Below, one piece after another: positions 28,689-37,757 of a DNA stretch of 64,000 bases. Source of the DNA: Morganella morganii (GTDB lineage Bacteria; Pseudomonadota; Gammaproteobacteria; Enterobacterales; Enterobacteriaceae); NCBI RefSeq assembly GCF_003996855.1, contig NZ_NRQY01000003.1, positions 1-64,000 on the forward strand. Reading direction: 5' to 3'. Position 1 is the first letter of the stretch. Every line of letters begins with the position of its first letter. The notes under the pieces were generated by a model. It did no database searches, was not told where the DNA came from, and was given only the letters and a program-made list of their open reading frames with translations. Both the position numbers and the translations under genes were made by a program.

Positions 28689-29498
28689 ATGAAAACATTG
28701 TTCCGCCGGCTGAAAGATTACCTTATCCCGCCTGATCCGCAGGGTGGCTGCACCTGGCCCTCCATCGACCTCACACTGCCCGGGGATATCTCGCTGCATC
28801 TGGTCGGCAGTATTCATATGGGTTCGGAAGCGATGTATCCGCTGCCCGGCCCGCTGCTGGAAAGAATCAACCGTGCCGACGGCCTGATTGTGGAAGCCGA
28901 TATCACCCGTCCGGCACCGCCGTTTCCCAGACAGGACCCGGAATCTCCCCGTCTGCCGGTAAATGAGCGCTTACCGGAGCACCTGAGAAACGACTACCGC
29001 CGGTACTGTGAGGAGCAGCGCCAGCCGGTTCAGACCCTGGATACCCTGCCTGCCTGGCAGGTGGCGCTGATCCTTCAGTCAGCCCAGGCACAAAACCTCG
29101 GACTGCGGCCGCATTACGGAATTGACTATCAGATGCTCAATGCCGCTCACGGGCAGAATATCCCCGTTTTTGAACTGGAAGGCACTCAGGCACAGATGCA
29201 GATGCTGCTGGATTTCCCGGATGAAGGGCTGAGCCTGCTGGAGGATACGCTGGCATACTGGCATGACAATGCGCGGGCACTGCAAATTATGCTTGGCTGG
29301 TGGCTGGATTACCGGCCGGAAAAACCCGCGCAGCCGCTGCCCGCCACCTTCAGCGAACAGACTTATCAGCACCTGATGGTCAGCCGTAACGACGCCTGGA
29401 AAATCCGGCTGACACAACTGCCGCCCGGTAATTATGTGGTGGCGGTCGGTGCACTGCATCTCTACGGCGACCATAATCTGCCGTCTATTTTGTGTTAA
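28689..29498 (+). CDS. ybaP: TraB/GumN family protein YbaP
   Basis: From ATG 28689 (CAGGAG at 28678-28683) the protein is 269 residues; an upstream in-frame ATG at 28632 lies before this site. TraB-family motifs are visible: the GSIHMGSEAMYP near residue 40 with metal-binding-type His, LIVEADI near 65, and the C-terminal VAVGALHLYGDHNL. The family is suggested to be metalloproteolytic, but the role of YbaP is unknown. Order copA-ybaP-ybaK is as in E. coli. Confidence 0.88.
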   Translation: MKTLFRRLKDYLIPPDPQGGCTWPSIDLTLPGDISLHLVGSIHMGSEAMYPLPGPLLERINRADGLIVEADITRPAPPFPRQDPESPRLPVNERLPEHLRNDYRRYCEEQRQPVQTLDTLPAWQVALILQSAQAQNLGLRPHYGIDYQMLNAAHGQNIPVFELEGTQAQMQMLLDFPDEGLSLLEDTLAYWHDNARALQIMLGWWLDYRPEKPAQPLPATFSEQTYQHLMVSRNDAWKIRLTQLPPGNYVVAVGALHLYGDHNLPSILC

Positions 29499-29549
29499 AC
29501 TGGCAGGCCTTGTGACACTGCCATCTGAATTATCAGCAAGGAAATACCT

Positions 29550-30029
29550 ATGACACCGGCTGTAAAACTTCTGGAAAAAAACCGGATTTCATTCACCCTC
29601 CATCCGTATGAACATGATCCGAATGATCACAATTTCGGTGATGAAGCGGTCCGTAAACTCAATCTTGATGCCCGTCAGGTGTATAAAACCCTGCTGGTGG
29701 CGCTTAACGGTGATAATAAACATCTTGCCGTGGCAGTCACACCGGTCTCAGAACAGCTTGATTTAAAAGCGGTGGCCAAAGCCCTCGGCGTGAAAAAAGC
29801 GGAAATGGCCGATCCTGTGAATGCACAGAAAGTCACCGGTTATCTGGTGGGCGGGATCAGTCCGCTGGGGCAGAAAAAACGCCTGCCTACCCTGATTGAT
29901 GAGGGCGCACAGGAATTTGCCACCATTTTCGTTTCCGGCGGCAAGCGCGGTCTGGATATCGAACTGGCGCCGCAGGATCTGGCGAAAGTGCTGGACGGGA
30001 AATTTGCGCCGGTGGCAAAACGGGATTGA
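29550..30029 (+). CDS. ybaK: Cys-tRNA(Pro) deacylase YbaK
   Basis: A 159-residue single-domain editing enzyme that removes Cys wrongly attached to tRNA-Pro, working in trans with prolyl-tRNA synthetase. Family motifs are present: the catalytic Lys in VYKTLLV, the [18 protein letters not shown] loop and [15 protein letters not shown]. Length equals E. coli YbaK. It follows ybaP after about 50 bases and ends at a hairpin. Confidence 0.94.
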   Translation: MTPAVKLLEKNRISFTLHPYEHDPNDHNFGDEAVRKLNLDARQVYKTLLVALNGDNKHLAVAVTPVSEQLDLKAVAKALGVKKAEMADPVNAQKVTGYLVGGISPLGQKKRLPTLIDEGAQEFATIFVSGGKRGLDIELAPQDLAKVLDGKFAPVAKRD

Positions 30030-30035
30030 TATACC

Positions 30036-30069
30036 GAAAAAAGCACTTCCCGGGGGAAGTGCTTAAATA
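30036..30069. terminator. Bidirectional terminator between ybaK and the TccC-like gene
   Basis: Perfect stem AAGCACTTCCC / GGGAAGTGCTT with A-run before and T/A-rich run after. It separates two convergent genes and leaves no room for an immunity gene downstream of the toxin. Confidence 0.75.
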
Positions 30070-30087
30070 CCTTTAATAATAACTTAC

Positions 30088-32952
30088 CTATGCAGCTCGC
30101 TTTCTCATATATCCGGCTTTGCTGTTATTAAATCGTTTTCTTATCTGGCTATTTTGATCGACTATTTCAGTATTAATACTTTCATCCGGACTTCTCAGGG
30201 TATGATTTTTTCCGGCTGTGGCAGAGATGATCTGATACCCCTCAGGTGAATGACTTTCGTTTGCCGGGTGCCAGATACCTGTTTCGGTTATACCATTATC
30301 CCTGGTTACTGACAATTTACTGAATTCATCAGAAGGGATAACCATCTGGAGATTTTTTCCCATCGATTTCATTATTATGTCTGAAACAGCTTGCCTTTCA
30401 TCCGGTTTCGCAAACTGAACTCCTGATAAATCATCTCTTAGCATGCTATTCCACTGAGAATTCACCAAAGGCTGTTTTTGATATGTTTTCAGTACAGCAG
30501 GGATAATATTATCAGGATAATCCGGACTGAATTTATACGCATTAAAATATGATCCGAAAAGACCAAGTAACGAATTTTGAACCTTTCGGAAGAACGGAAT
30601 ATTATGGTCTAATTCAGCCTTTCTTCTTCCGCCATCCGGATTTGCAGAACCTTCAGCAAGATAGCGGTCTTTGGCAATATAGAACCCCTGGCCAATCTGG
30701 CCGTGAGGAAGCATATCGATATCAAGACCTTTACCAAGTATGTTTTTTGCTGCCTGTTCATTTGTACCATGGTATCCGATAAATGTTCCGCCTTCCCCTG
30801 TTTGCAATGATGCAGTATGTAAATTTGGCTGACTGACACTTTTTGTCAGTTGATATCCCAGCCCCCGCTGATATTGAACAGCCGGTTCTGGCAACATATC
30901 CCGGAAACCGCCAGCTGATAAAGCTGCACGGACAGGCGCACGCCCGTCATTATCATAAAGCGTCACCGGATTATTCCTCACCATCCGGAACAGATTCAGT
31001 CCGTCAACAGTTCCCGCTGGGTCTGAACTCAGCCAGCGCCCTGCCCATGGCTGATAGTAGCGGTAGCCATAGTAATACAGTCCGGTCGCATCCCGCTCTT
31101 TGCCGGAATAACGATGGGTTTTGTAGTCAATGCCGCTGTCCGCACCGGCCACCAGCATGGCCGTGCCGCCGAACGGATAATATTCCTCCTGACTCAGCAG
31201 GTTACCATCGCCGTCCGTTTCCAGGCCGCTGCTGCCGATCAGATTGTCATAACTGAACCGCTGGTGATCTTTTTTACCATCCGGCCAGTGCAGCAGCCGC
31301 ACCTGTGCCCGCCCGGCAACACCGGCGCAGATCACCTGATAATTTTCTTTTCCGCTGCGCAGTTCCAGCCCCGGCAGATAGATCACCTGTTGTGTCTGTG
31401 TGCTGTTACCGGTTTTTTGCACGGCGGTTTTCAGAATACGCTGACTGCCCGCATCATAACGGTAGCTTTCGCGGTCACCGGCGGTACCGTTACGCACCAC
31501 CGGCGTAACCTGTTGCAGCTCGCCGCGTGCTGTCCAGGACAGAGTTTGTCCCGGCTGGAGTTGTGTCTGCTGTCCGCCCGGGGTGAACAGGGCTTCCGCT
31601 TTCTCCGGCGTATCCGCCAGGGTTTTTAATACCGCCCGGTTACTGCGCTGACTGACAGTGATATCCGTAGTGTAGTTATTGCCGGTCGCCGGGGCTGAAT
31701 GGCGGATTTGCGTCATATTCCCAGCACGATCATAGACATAGTTGCGGGTGTAATTGGTGTAAGTGGCTTTATCAAACGGGGAAATATCAGGGAGGGAACC
31801 GCTTTGCTGCCCGGCATTGGCCATCTCACGTCCGGTGGCGCTGACCAGCTGATACAGCGTGTCATAGGTGTATCGGTTTTCCGGCACCACTTTCTGATTA
31901 TGCCAGAGGCGCGTCTCCTCGGCGTCATTAGTCACACACAGCACATTGCCGACCGGATCATATTCATAGCGCAGATCCTGAAATATTTTTTTCCGTGCCG
32001 GATGTTCGGTTTTCACGGCGATCAAACGCTGTGTCTGCGGTTCGTAAGTGTAAGTGGTCACTACGCCGTTGCCGTGCTCCTCGCGCAGTTTCTGTCCGGC
32101 AGCGGAATACGTCACAGATTTGATGATGATTTTTTCCGCGCCACCTTTCACCGTCACCCGGCTGGTGCTCAGCAATCCGGCAATATCATAAGTCACTTTT
32201 TGCTGATGACCCGCCGCATCGGTGGTATTCAGCACCGCACCGGTGGCATCTGCCGTGGTTTGTGTGATGTATTTTTCAGCAGACAATAATGCCTGAAGAT
32301 TGCTTTCCGGCCAGTTAACCACGATATCTGGGTTATCTGCGTCTTTCAGCAACTGACGGGTCACCGACAGCGGGACACCGGTCAGCGCAATGCTGTCCGT
32401 CTGCATCAGACCGGCCGGATCATAATGGTGTGTACAAACCCCCGCCAGGTTTTTCGCTTTCTCCGCCTCACTGTTGCCCGCATACACAAAACGTTCACTC
32501 ACCACGGTGCTCTGTCCGGCTGTCTGCTCTGCAATACTCAGCGGGCGTCCTGAGCCGGAACGCTCATACTGAAAGGTATGTGTCACGGCCCGGCTGCGGT
32601 CATCCTGCCCGTTATCCGTGCGGATCTGACTGATGCTGATCACCGGCCGCCCTGCCGCATCATTCAGTGCCAGTGATGTTCCCGCATCTGCACTTTCGGT
32701 GCGCAGCACCTGTCCGGACAGCGAGGTGATATAGCGGAAATTACGCTGTGCGGAGGCCTGCAAACGCGGGTCGGCGCTCTGCTGTAAAAAACCGCGCGCA
32801 TCAAACTGATGGCGGGTAATCCGTTCATCGGTTTTATCCGGTGTATCCGGATGGCGGTGATACACGATATCGCGTACCGCCAGCCCCCGGTTATTTAACA
32901 CCGTCACCGATGGTGTTTTTTTATGTAAGGTGTTTTCTGTTTTGTTCATCAT
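30088..32952 (-). CDS. tccC: Tc toxin C-subunit (TccC/Rhs-like) with ADP-ribosyltransferase-like C-terminus
   Basis: A 954-residue protein. Residues 1-670 are a YD-repeat shell of the TccC type (start TPSVTVLNNRGLAVRDIVYHR, then VTRQL..., closing RYYQPWAGRWLSSDPAGTVD and LYDNDG), the part that encloses and autocleaves the toxin. The 285-residue tail is different in composition (more AT) and carries GYHGT with His728, GFYIA with Tyr758, and a later TETGIW with Glu890: an H-Y-E ADP-ribosyltransferase pattern. His-Tyr spacing (30) equals that of Pseudomonas exotoxin A (His440-Tyr470). No TcA or TcB partner gene and no immunity gene lies nearby. Target inferred to be eukaryotic. Confidence 0.82.
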   Translation of the reverse strand: MMNKTENTLHKKTPSVTVLNNRGLAVRDIVYHRHPDTPDKTDERITRHQFDARGFLQQSADPRLQASAQRNFRYITSLSGQVLRTESADAGTSLALNDAAGRPVISISQIRTDNGQDDRSRAVTHTFQYERSGSGRPLSIAEQTAGQSTVVSERFVYAGNSEAEKAKNLAGVCTHHYDPAGLMQTDSIALTGVPLSVTRQLLKDADNPDIVVNWPESNLQALLSAEKYITQTTADATGAVLNTTDAAGHQQKVTYDIAGLLSTSRVTVKGGAEKIIIKSVTYSAAGQKLREEHGNGVVTTYTYEPQTQRLIAVKTEHPARKKIFQDLRYEYDPVGNVLCVTNDAEETRLWHNQKVVPENRYTYDTLYQLVSATGREMANAGQQSGSLPDISPFDKATYTNYTRNYVYDRAGNMTQIRHSAPATGNNYTTDITVSQRSNRAVLKTLADTPEKAEALFTPGGQQTQLQPGQTLSWTARGELQQVTPVVRNGTAGDRESYRYDAGSQRILKTAVQKTGNSTQTQQVIYLPGLELRSGKENYQVICAGVAGRAQVRLLHWPDGKKDHQRFSYDNLIGSSGLETDGDGNLLSQEEYYPFGGTAMLVAGADSGIDYKTHRYSGKERDATGLYYYGYRYYQPWAGRWLSSDPAGTVDGLNLFRMVRNNPVTLYDNDGRAPVRAALSAGGFRDMLPEPAVQYQRGLGYQLTKSVSQPNLHTASLQTGEGGTFIGYHGTNEQAAKNILGKGLDIDMLPHGQIGQGFYIAKDRYLAEGSANPDGGRRKAELDHNIPFFRKVQNSLLGLFGSYFNAYKFSPDYPDNIIPAVLKTYQKQPLVNSQWNSMLRDDLSGVQFAKPDERQAVSDIIMKSMGKNLQMVIPSDEFSKLSVTRDNGITETGIWHPANESHSPEGYQIISATAGKNHTLRSPDESINTEIVDQNSQIRKRFNNSKAGYMRKRAA

Positions 32953-33174
32953 AATGTCCTGTTTGAGAGGAGGGATATCCGCACGGTGCTGATATTAACC
33001 ACCGCGGGTACATACTTATTTTAGAAAAAATAATCAAAACAGACAGGGCGAATCGTGGCAGGATGCCATTAATTATGAGTAAAAACTTAAAACATCAATA
33101 TAAACAACAAATTAATCACATTAATAATATACACAAAATACTGATGGATAACACAACCCATAAGTTATGTGAAT

Positions 33175-33204
33175 AAAAAACCGGGGCAGTTCCCGGTTTT
33201 TTAT
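33175..33204 (-). terminator. Terminator of ushA
   Basis: Stem AAAAAACCGGG / CCCGGTTTTTT-type hairpin (CCGGGGCAGTTCCCGG core) with a T-run on the minus strand, 15 bases after the ushA stop. The rest of 32953-33174 is AT-rich and shows no gene; it must hold the tccC-like promoter. Confidence 0.8.
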
Positions 33205-33219
33205 TACTCAGACAGCCAA

Positions 33220-34887
33220 TTATTTGTTTTTATAAATAATTTCACCTTTCGGTTCATAATCTGCCGCTTTCAGCGGAGAATGGGCTTCGATATAGCCTTT
33301 CAGCACTTCTGCATCAACAAAACCGGTATTGACATAGCCCGGATGCGTATCAATTTTCGGATAACCATCCCCGCCGATCGCATTGAAATTCAGTGTCGCC
33401 ATTCGGTAGGTTTTTTCCGGTTCCAGTGGTTTGCCGTCAATGGTCACATCACTCACCGAGCCGTCTTTATTCAGGGTCAACCCCACATTATAAAACTGGG
33501 CATAAGCCCCTGAATCAGTTTTCATATTTGCCACGGCGGTCAGATACGGCAGCACTTCGCTGCCTTTGAAATCGATATACACCAGCTCATTGGCAAACGG
33601 CTGTACTTTCAGAACATGTTTATAGGTGATATCGCCCGGCTCAATAGAATCACGCACACCGCCGCCGCTCATAATGGCAAAATCGGCATTCGCCCGCTCT
33701 TTTTGCGCGGACAACAGCAGATGCCCCATGCTGGTCTGTTCAAAACGGACTTTGCTGCGATCACCTTCCAGCTTGCTGTCAACAGAGCCAACTTTAATAC
33801 TGAGCTGTTCATTGCCCTTTTCCTGATACGGTGTCAGCAGTTTCAGCATTTCCGGGCTTTCGGTAATTTCACTGGTGTAATACACCCGCTCTGATGCGCC
33901 ATCCTCTTTGGTGACTTTTTTCTTCAGATTCACCGGGATAAGCTGATAGTGCTTCAGTGTGAACTCGCCGTTGCGGAACTGAAAATCCGCCCGTCCGACA
34001 TATTTGCCCCATTCATGTGCCTGTACAATCCAGGTTCCGTTCTGGTTATCCGGTGCACACGGGGTGCCGGGTACGTAATCGGCAATTTTGTAATTTTTAT
34101 TTTCCGGCTGCATACAGACCGGGTCCTGTGAGTGACCACCCACAATCATATCCAGATATCCGGCCGGCAGGCTGCGCGCCATTTCCACATCCCCGGGGGC
34201 GTTGGAGCCGTGGTTGCTGTCGTCGTAGTGTCCCATATGAGTGGCGGCGATGATGATGTCCGGCTTTTCGGTTTCACGCAGTGATTCAACCACTTTTTTT
34301 GCTTCTTCTGCCGGGACGCGGAACTCCGTGTCCGGGAAATTACCCGGATTACCGATTTTCGCCGTATCATCCGTAGTCAGCCCAATCACCGCGATTTTCA
34401 CGCCCTGCCTGTCAAACACAGCATACGGTTTAAACAGTCGTTCACCGGTGCTTTTTTTATAGATATTGGCGGACAGGAACGGGAATGTGGCCCATTTTTC
34501 CTGAGTACACAGCGTTTCAAGCGGATTATCAAACTCGTGATTTCCCAGTGCCATCGCGTCATAACCGACCAGGTTCATCCCTTTGAAATCCGGTTCGGCA
34601 TTCTGTAAATCAGATTCCGGCACGCCGGTATTAATATCGCCGCCGGAGAGCAGCAACAGTGATCCGCCTTTCTCTTCCACCTCTTTACGAATACCGTCCA
34701 CCAGGGTTTTCTGGGCGGATAAGCCGTATTCACCGTGATCGTTCTGCCAGAAATGGCCGTGGTGATCATTGGTGTGCAGGATGGTGATGTCGTAGGTTTT
34801 ATCTTTTTCCCAGGCATTCGCCAGCGCCGGAAAAAGCATTGCAGATACCGCCAGCGCACAGGCTGTGGTTTTCAGTGTAAATGTCAT
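33220..34887 (-). CDS. ushA: Periplasmic UDP-sugar hydrolase / 5'-nucleotidase
   Basis: UshA hydrolyses UDP-sugars and 5'-nucleotides in the periplasm for nucleoside salvage. From ATG 34887, six bases after AGGGA, it has 555 residues (E. coli 550); longer in-frame starts exist at 34893 and 34932. Signal peptide about 1-25 (ALAVSAMLFPALANA). Metal-site motifs: LHTNDHHGHF, GGDINTG, GNHEFDNP, THMGHYD and GGHSQD; the C-terminal domain holds the substrate aromatic and GGDGYPKID. It is convergent-free, transcribed away from ybaL. Confidence 0.95.
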   Translation of the reverse strand: MTFTLKTTACALAVSAMLFPALANAWEKDKTYDITILHTNDHHGHFWQNDHGEYGLSAQKTLVDGIRKEVEEKGGSLLLLSGGDINTGVPESDLQNAEPDFKGMNLVGYDAMALGNHEFDNPLETLCTQEKWATFPFLSANIYKKSTGERLFKPYAVFDRQGVKIAVIGLTTDDTAKIGNPGNFPDTEFRVPAEEAKKVVESLRETEKPDIIIAATHMGHYDDSNHGSNAPGDVEMARSLPAGYLDMIVGGHSQDPVCMQPENKNYKIADYVPGTPCAPDNQNGTWIVQAHEWGKYVGRADFQFRNGEFTLKHYQLIPVNLKKKVTKEDGASERVYYTSEITESPEMLKLLTPYQEKGNEQLSIKVGSVDSKLEGDRSKVRFEQTSMGHLLLSAQKERANADFAIMSGGGVRDSIEPGDITYKHVLKVQPFANELVYIDFKGSEVLPYLTAVANMKTDSGAYAQFYNVGLTLNKDGSVSDVTIDGKPLEPEKTYRMATLNFNAIGGDGYPKIDTHPGYVNTGFVDAEVLKGYIEAHSPLKAADYEPKGEIIYKNK

Positions 34888-35503
34888 GGTCATTCCCTGT
34901 GTGTCTGAATGATGATACCGGCACAGAAACATCTCTCTCCGGCGTTCTGCTGAAAGTATGATGAAAATTCACAAATTTTTACACCAGATATGATAAACAC
35001 AGCAAAAAAGTGAGACATAACTCAATGTTTTGTTATTTCACCGGACCGCACAAATACGATAACAGATCCTTAAAAAATCGTTAAATATCAATATACAACC
35101 TAATTAAATCGTATCTTGCTTTTCCGTATTCAGGTGCTGTTATTTTATCCCCGGGGGAGATTACTGTACTGCTACCGGTATAAACGCCCTGATTAAACCT
35201 GTATTTTTCATGTTATTTTTACAGATATAGCAAAATTGACATCAAAAAAAGATTAAAGACACTCAATACTTTGTTAATAAACGATAAAAATAAATATCAA
35301 AGCAAACCAATAACAGTACATACGGGGATCACAAAGCGCAGAATAAGCTAAAAATAGCCAAAGCTGAATGGTATCTGCTGTTAAGTGCTGATTTTTACAT
35401 AATTAGTTATATTTTTGACGCGATTTATGTCACGAAAACATGTATTATATTTATAGCTAACCAACATCCGTTCACACCACGAATCAAAAGGAGAATGAAA
35501 AAA
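34888..35503. other. Long AT-rich divergent intergenic region, ushA / ybaL
   Basis: About 600 AT-rich bases with no plausible coding frame. They must carry the ushA promoter (minus) and the ybaL promoter (plus). A candidate -10-like TATATT/TATAGC run lies near 35445-35457. No operator or RNA was recognised. Confidence 0.45.
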
Positions 35504-37321
35504 GTGCACTCAACGCCTCTTATCACAACTATTGTTGGCGGTCTCGTTCTCGCTTATTTACTCGGTATGTTAGCGCAGCGGTTAAAGATTTCCCCGTTAG
35601 TGGGTTATCTGGCGGCGGGTGTGTTAGCAGGCCCTTTTACCCCGGGATTTGTTGCCGATGCCTCTCTGGCTCCGGAACTGGCAGAAATCGGGGTTATTCT
35701 GCTGATGTTCGGGGTCGGGCTTCATTTTTCACTGAAAGATCTGCTGGCGGTTAAAAATATCGCGATACCCGGTGCTATCTGTCAGATAGCCGTTGCTACT
35801 ATTCTGGGTCTCGGTCTTGCCAGTCTGTTCGGCTGGGGATTATTTACCGGGATCGTATTTGGCCTGAGTTTATCCACCGCGAGTACCGTGGTGTTACTGC
35901 GCGCCCTGGAAGAACGGCAACTGATAGAGAGCCAGCGCGGTCAGATAGCTATCGGCTGGCTGATTGTGGAAGATCTCGCCATGGTGTTAACCCTGGTGCT
36001 GTTACCGGCTGCCGCCTCTATCATTAATAATCCGGAAGCCAGTGCCAGCACATCAGAACTGCTGATGAGCCTGGGCGTCACTATCGGTAAAGTGGTGGCA
36101 TTCATCCTGATTATGATTTTTATCGGCCGCCGCGTGATCCCGTGGTTACTCGCCAAAACAGCAGCCACCGGTTCCCGTGAGCTGTTTACCCTGGCGGTAC
36201 TGGTGCTGGCACTGGGTATTGCTTATGCCGCCGTTGCCCTGTTTGATGCCTCGTTTGCTCTCGGCGCATTCTTTGCCGGTATGGTGCTCAATGAGTCAGA
36301 ACTCAGCCACCGTGCCGCACAGGATACCCTGCCGCTGCGTGATGCCTTCGCGGTACTGTTCTTTGTCTCTGTCGGCATGCTGTTTGACCCGATGGTGCTG
36401 ATCAACCACCCGCTGGGCGTGCTTGGTGTGCTGGCAATCATTATTATCGGTAAATCTGCCGCCGCTCTGCTGCTGGTGAGGATGTTCGGCCATAACCGGC
36501 GGACAGCACTGACGGTCGCGGTCAGCCTCGCGCAAATCGGGGAATTTGCCTTTATTCTCGCGGGAATGGGCGTCACACTGGAAGTCCTCAACCGCCAGGC
36601 AAATGACCTGATCCTGGCCGGTGCAATTGTCTCTATCATGCTCAACCCGATACTGTTTACGTTGCTGGATCGCTATCTGGAAAAAACCGAAACCCCGGAA
36701 GAGCAGCAGGAAGAGGAAACGCTGGAAGAAATCACTCAGGTGCCGGTCAATATCTGCGGACATACCATAGTTGTCGGTTATGGCCGTGTCGGTGCGATGC
36801 TGGCGGATAAGCTGCATAATAAAGGTTATCCGGTTGTGGTGGTGGAAGATACCCGCGCCCGTTTTGAAGAGCTGGCTGAACGCGGCTACTTTTCCGTGAT
36901 GGGGAATGCGGTGGCACAGGATGTGCTGGAACTTGCCCGCACCGATTGTGCCAGTGCGCTGCTGCTGACAATCCCTAATGGCTATGAGGCCGGTGAGATT
37001 GTCGCCAAAGCCCGCGCCATGAATGCGCATATGACGATTATTGTCCGCGCGCATTATGATGATGAGCGCACCTATATTATGGAGCGCGGTGCAAACCGGG
37101 TGGTAATTGGTGAGTTTGAAATCGCCCGTGCGATGAGCACACTGCTGGTGGAAAATCAGACTGACCATGAGTTCGGCTGCCCGGTCAATATCAATCCGGC
37201 GGCAGAAACTGCACCGGAGACTGAGACAGAAGGCCGCTCACTGCATGACATGCTGCGCAAACCGGAAACGAATACCACACCGGACGCAACTGAGAATCAG
37301 AACCCGCATCCGTCGGCATAA
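35504..37321 (+). CDS. ybaL: CPA2-type cation/proton antiporter YbaL (KefB/RosB-like)
   Basis: An inner-membrane CPA2 antiporter of 605 residues: about 12-13 hydrophobic segments (1-385), then an RCK/TrkA-N domain with VVGYGRVGAMLADK (about 425-440). GTG 35504 is preferred because AAGGAG (35488-35493) ends ten bases before it but only one base before ATG 35495; it also restores the E. coli-like start M-H-x-TPLITT. E. coli YbaL is 558 aa; the extra length is mostly a charged, Thr/Glu-rich C-terminal tail (ETAPETETEGRS...). Probable potassium or proton exchange; the physiological ion is not settled. Confidence 0.9.
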   Translation: MHSTPLITTIVGGLVLAYLLGMLAQRLKISPLVGYLAAGVLAGPFTPGFVADASLAPELAEIGVILLMFGVGLHFSLKDLLAVKNIAIPGAICQIAVATILGLGLASLFGWGLFTGIVFGLSLSTASTVVLLRALEERQLIESQRGQIAIGWLIVEDLAMVLTLVLLPAAASIINNPEASASTSELLMSLGVTIGKVVAFILIMIFIGRRVIPWLLAKTAATGSRELFTLAVLVLALGIAYAAVALFDASFALGAFFAGMVLNESELSHRAAQDTLPLRDAFAVLFFVSVGMLFDPMVLINHPLGVLGVLAIIIIGKSAAALLLVRMFGHNRRTALTVAVSLAQIGEFAFILAGMGVTLEVLNRQANDLILAGAIVSIMLNPILFTLLDRYLEKTETPEEQQEEETLEEITQVPVNICGHTIVVGYGRVGAMLADKLHNKGYPVVVVEDTRARFEELAERGYFSVMGNAVAQDVLELARTDCASALLLTIPNGYEAGEIVAKARAMNAHMTIIVRAHYDDERTYIMERGANRVVIGEFEIARAMSTLLVENQTDHEFGCPVNINPAAETAPETETEGRSLHDMLRKPETNTTPDATENQNPHPSA

Positions 37322-37344
37322 TCTGTTTTAACCTGCTGAAATAT

Positions 37345-37370
37345 AAGCCCGGTTTGTCCGGGCTTTTTTA
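37345..37370 (+). terminator. Terminator of ybaL
   Basis: Stem AAGCCCGG / CCGGGCTT with a TTTGT loop and TTTTTT after, 24 bases beyond the ybaL stop. A second hairpin (ATCCTGCC / GGAGCAGGAT) follows at about 37384-37404. Confidence 0.85.
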
Positions 37371-37446
37371 TGTGTATATAAAAAATCCTGCCGGAGCAGG
37401 ATTTATATCAGAGGATAATAAACAGGTACTCAGTCACTGAACGCCA

Positions 37447-37500
37447 TTATTTGTGCAGTTCTGCCGTCATAATCACATTACCAGTCGTACGGGCAATGAA
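37447..37500 (-). pseudogene. Possible remnant of a coding 3' end, minus strand
   Basis: The minus strand reads YFIARTTGNVIMTAELHK then TAA, with more balanced base use than its AT-rich surroundings. Upstream in that frame lies only the AATATC repeat and then stops, so no intact gene exists. It may be the tail of a gene lost when this segment was rebuilt. It could also be chance. Confidence 0.25.
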
Positions 37501-37504
37501 ATAT

Positions 37505-37552
37505 AATATCAATATCAATATCAATATCAATATCAATATCAATATCAATATC
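37505..37552 (+). repeat. Hexanucleotide tandem repeat, 8 x AATATC
   Basis: Eight perfect tandem copies of AATATC lie about 205 bases upstream of the microcin-like unit. Such repeats change copy number by slipped-strand synthesis; within a promoter region this could alter spacing and expression. No gene is read through it. Confidence 0.95.
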
Positions 37553-37604
37553 AGAGAAAATGAATTCCAATATGTTATATTACGAGAGTTATTATATTTT
37601 AATT

Positions 37605-37623
37605 GATAATTAAAATAATAATT
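37605..37623 (+). promoter_or_regulatory. Candidate Fur-like box upstream of the microcin-like unit
   Basis: GATAATTAAAATAATAATT matches the 19-base Fur consensus GATAATGATAATCATTATC at 14 positions. The background is very AT-rich, so the match may be chance. Class II microcins are often iron-regulated, which makes the site worth testing. Confidence 0.25.
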
Positions 37624-37757
37624 ATTAATTTTATTTCATTACCTGAAAATAGTCAGTATCCCATCAGGTAAAAATATAATAATATCTGTCATCGTCATGT
37701 GTTTTAAGAAATACATACCATAAAAAAATCGTTACCCCTTGCTCCTGAGGAGGTGCT

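Noticed and set aside
36296-37168. 290-codon minus-strand frame opposite ybaL
   Set aside because: Composition is that of a reverse-complement shadow; the plus strand is clearly ybaL.
37505-37552. Repeat tract as a CRISPR array
   Set aside because: Direct hexamers without spacers; no cas genes in the window.
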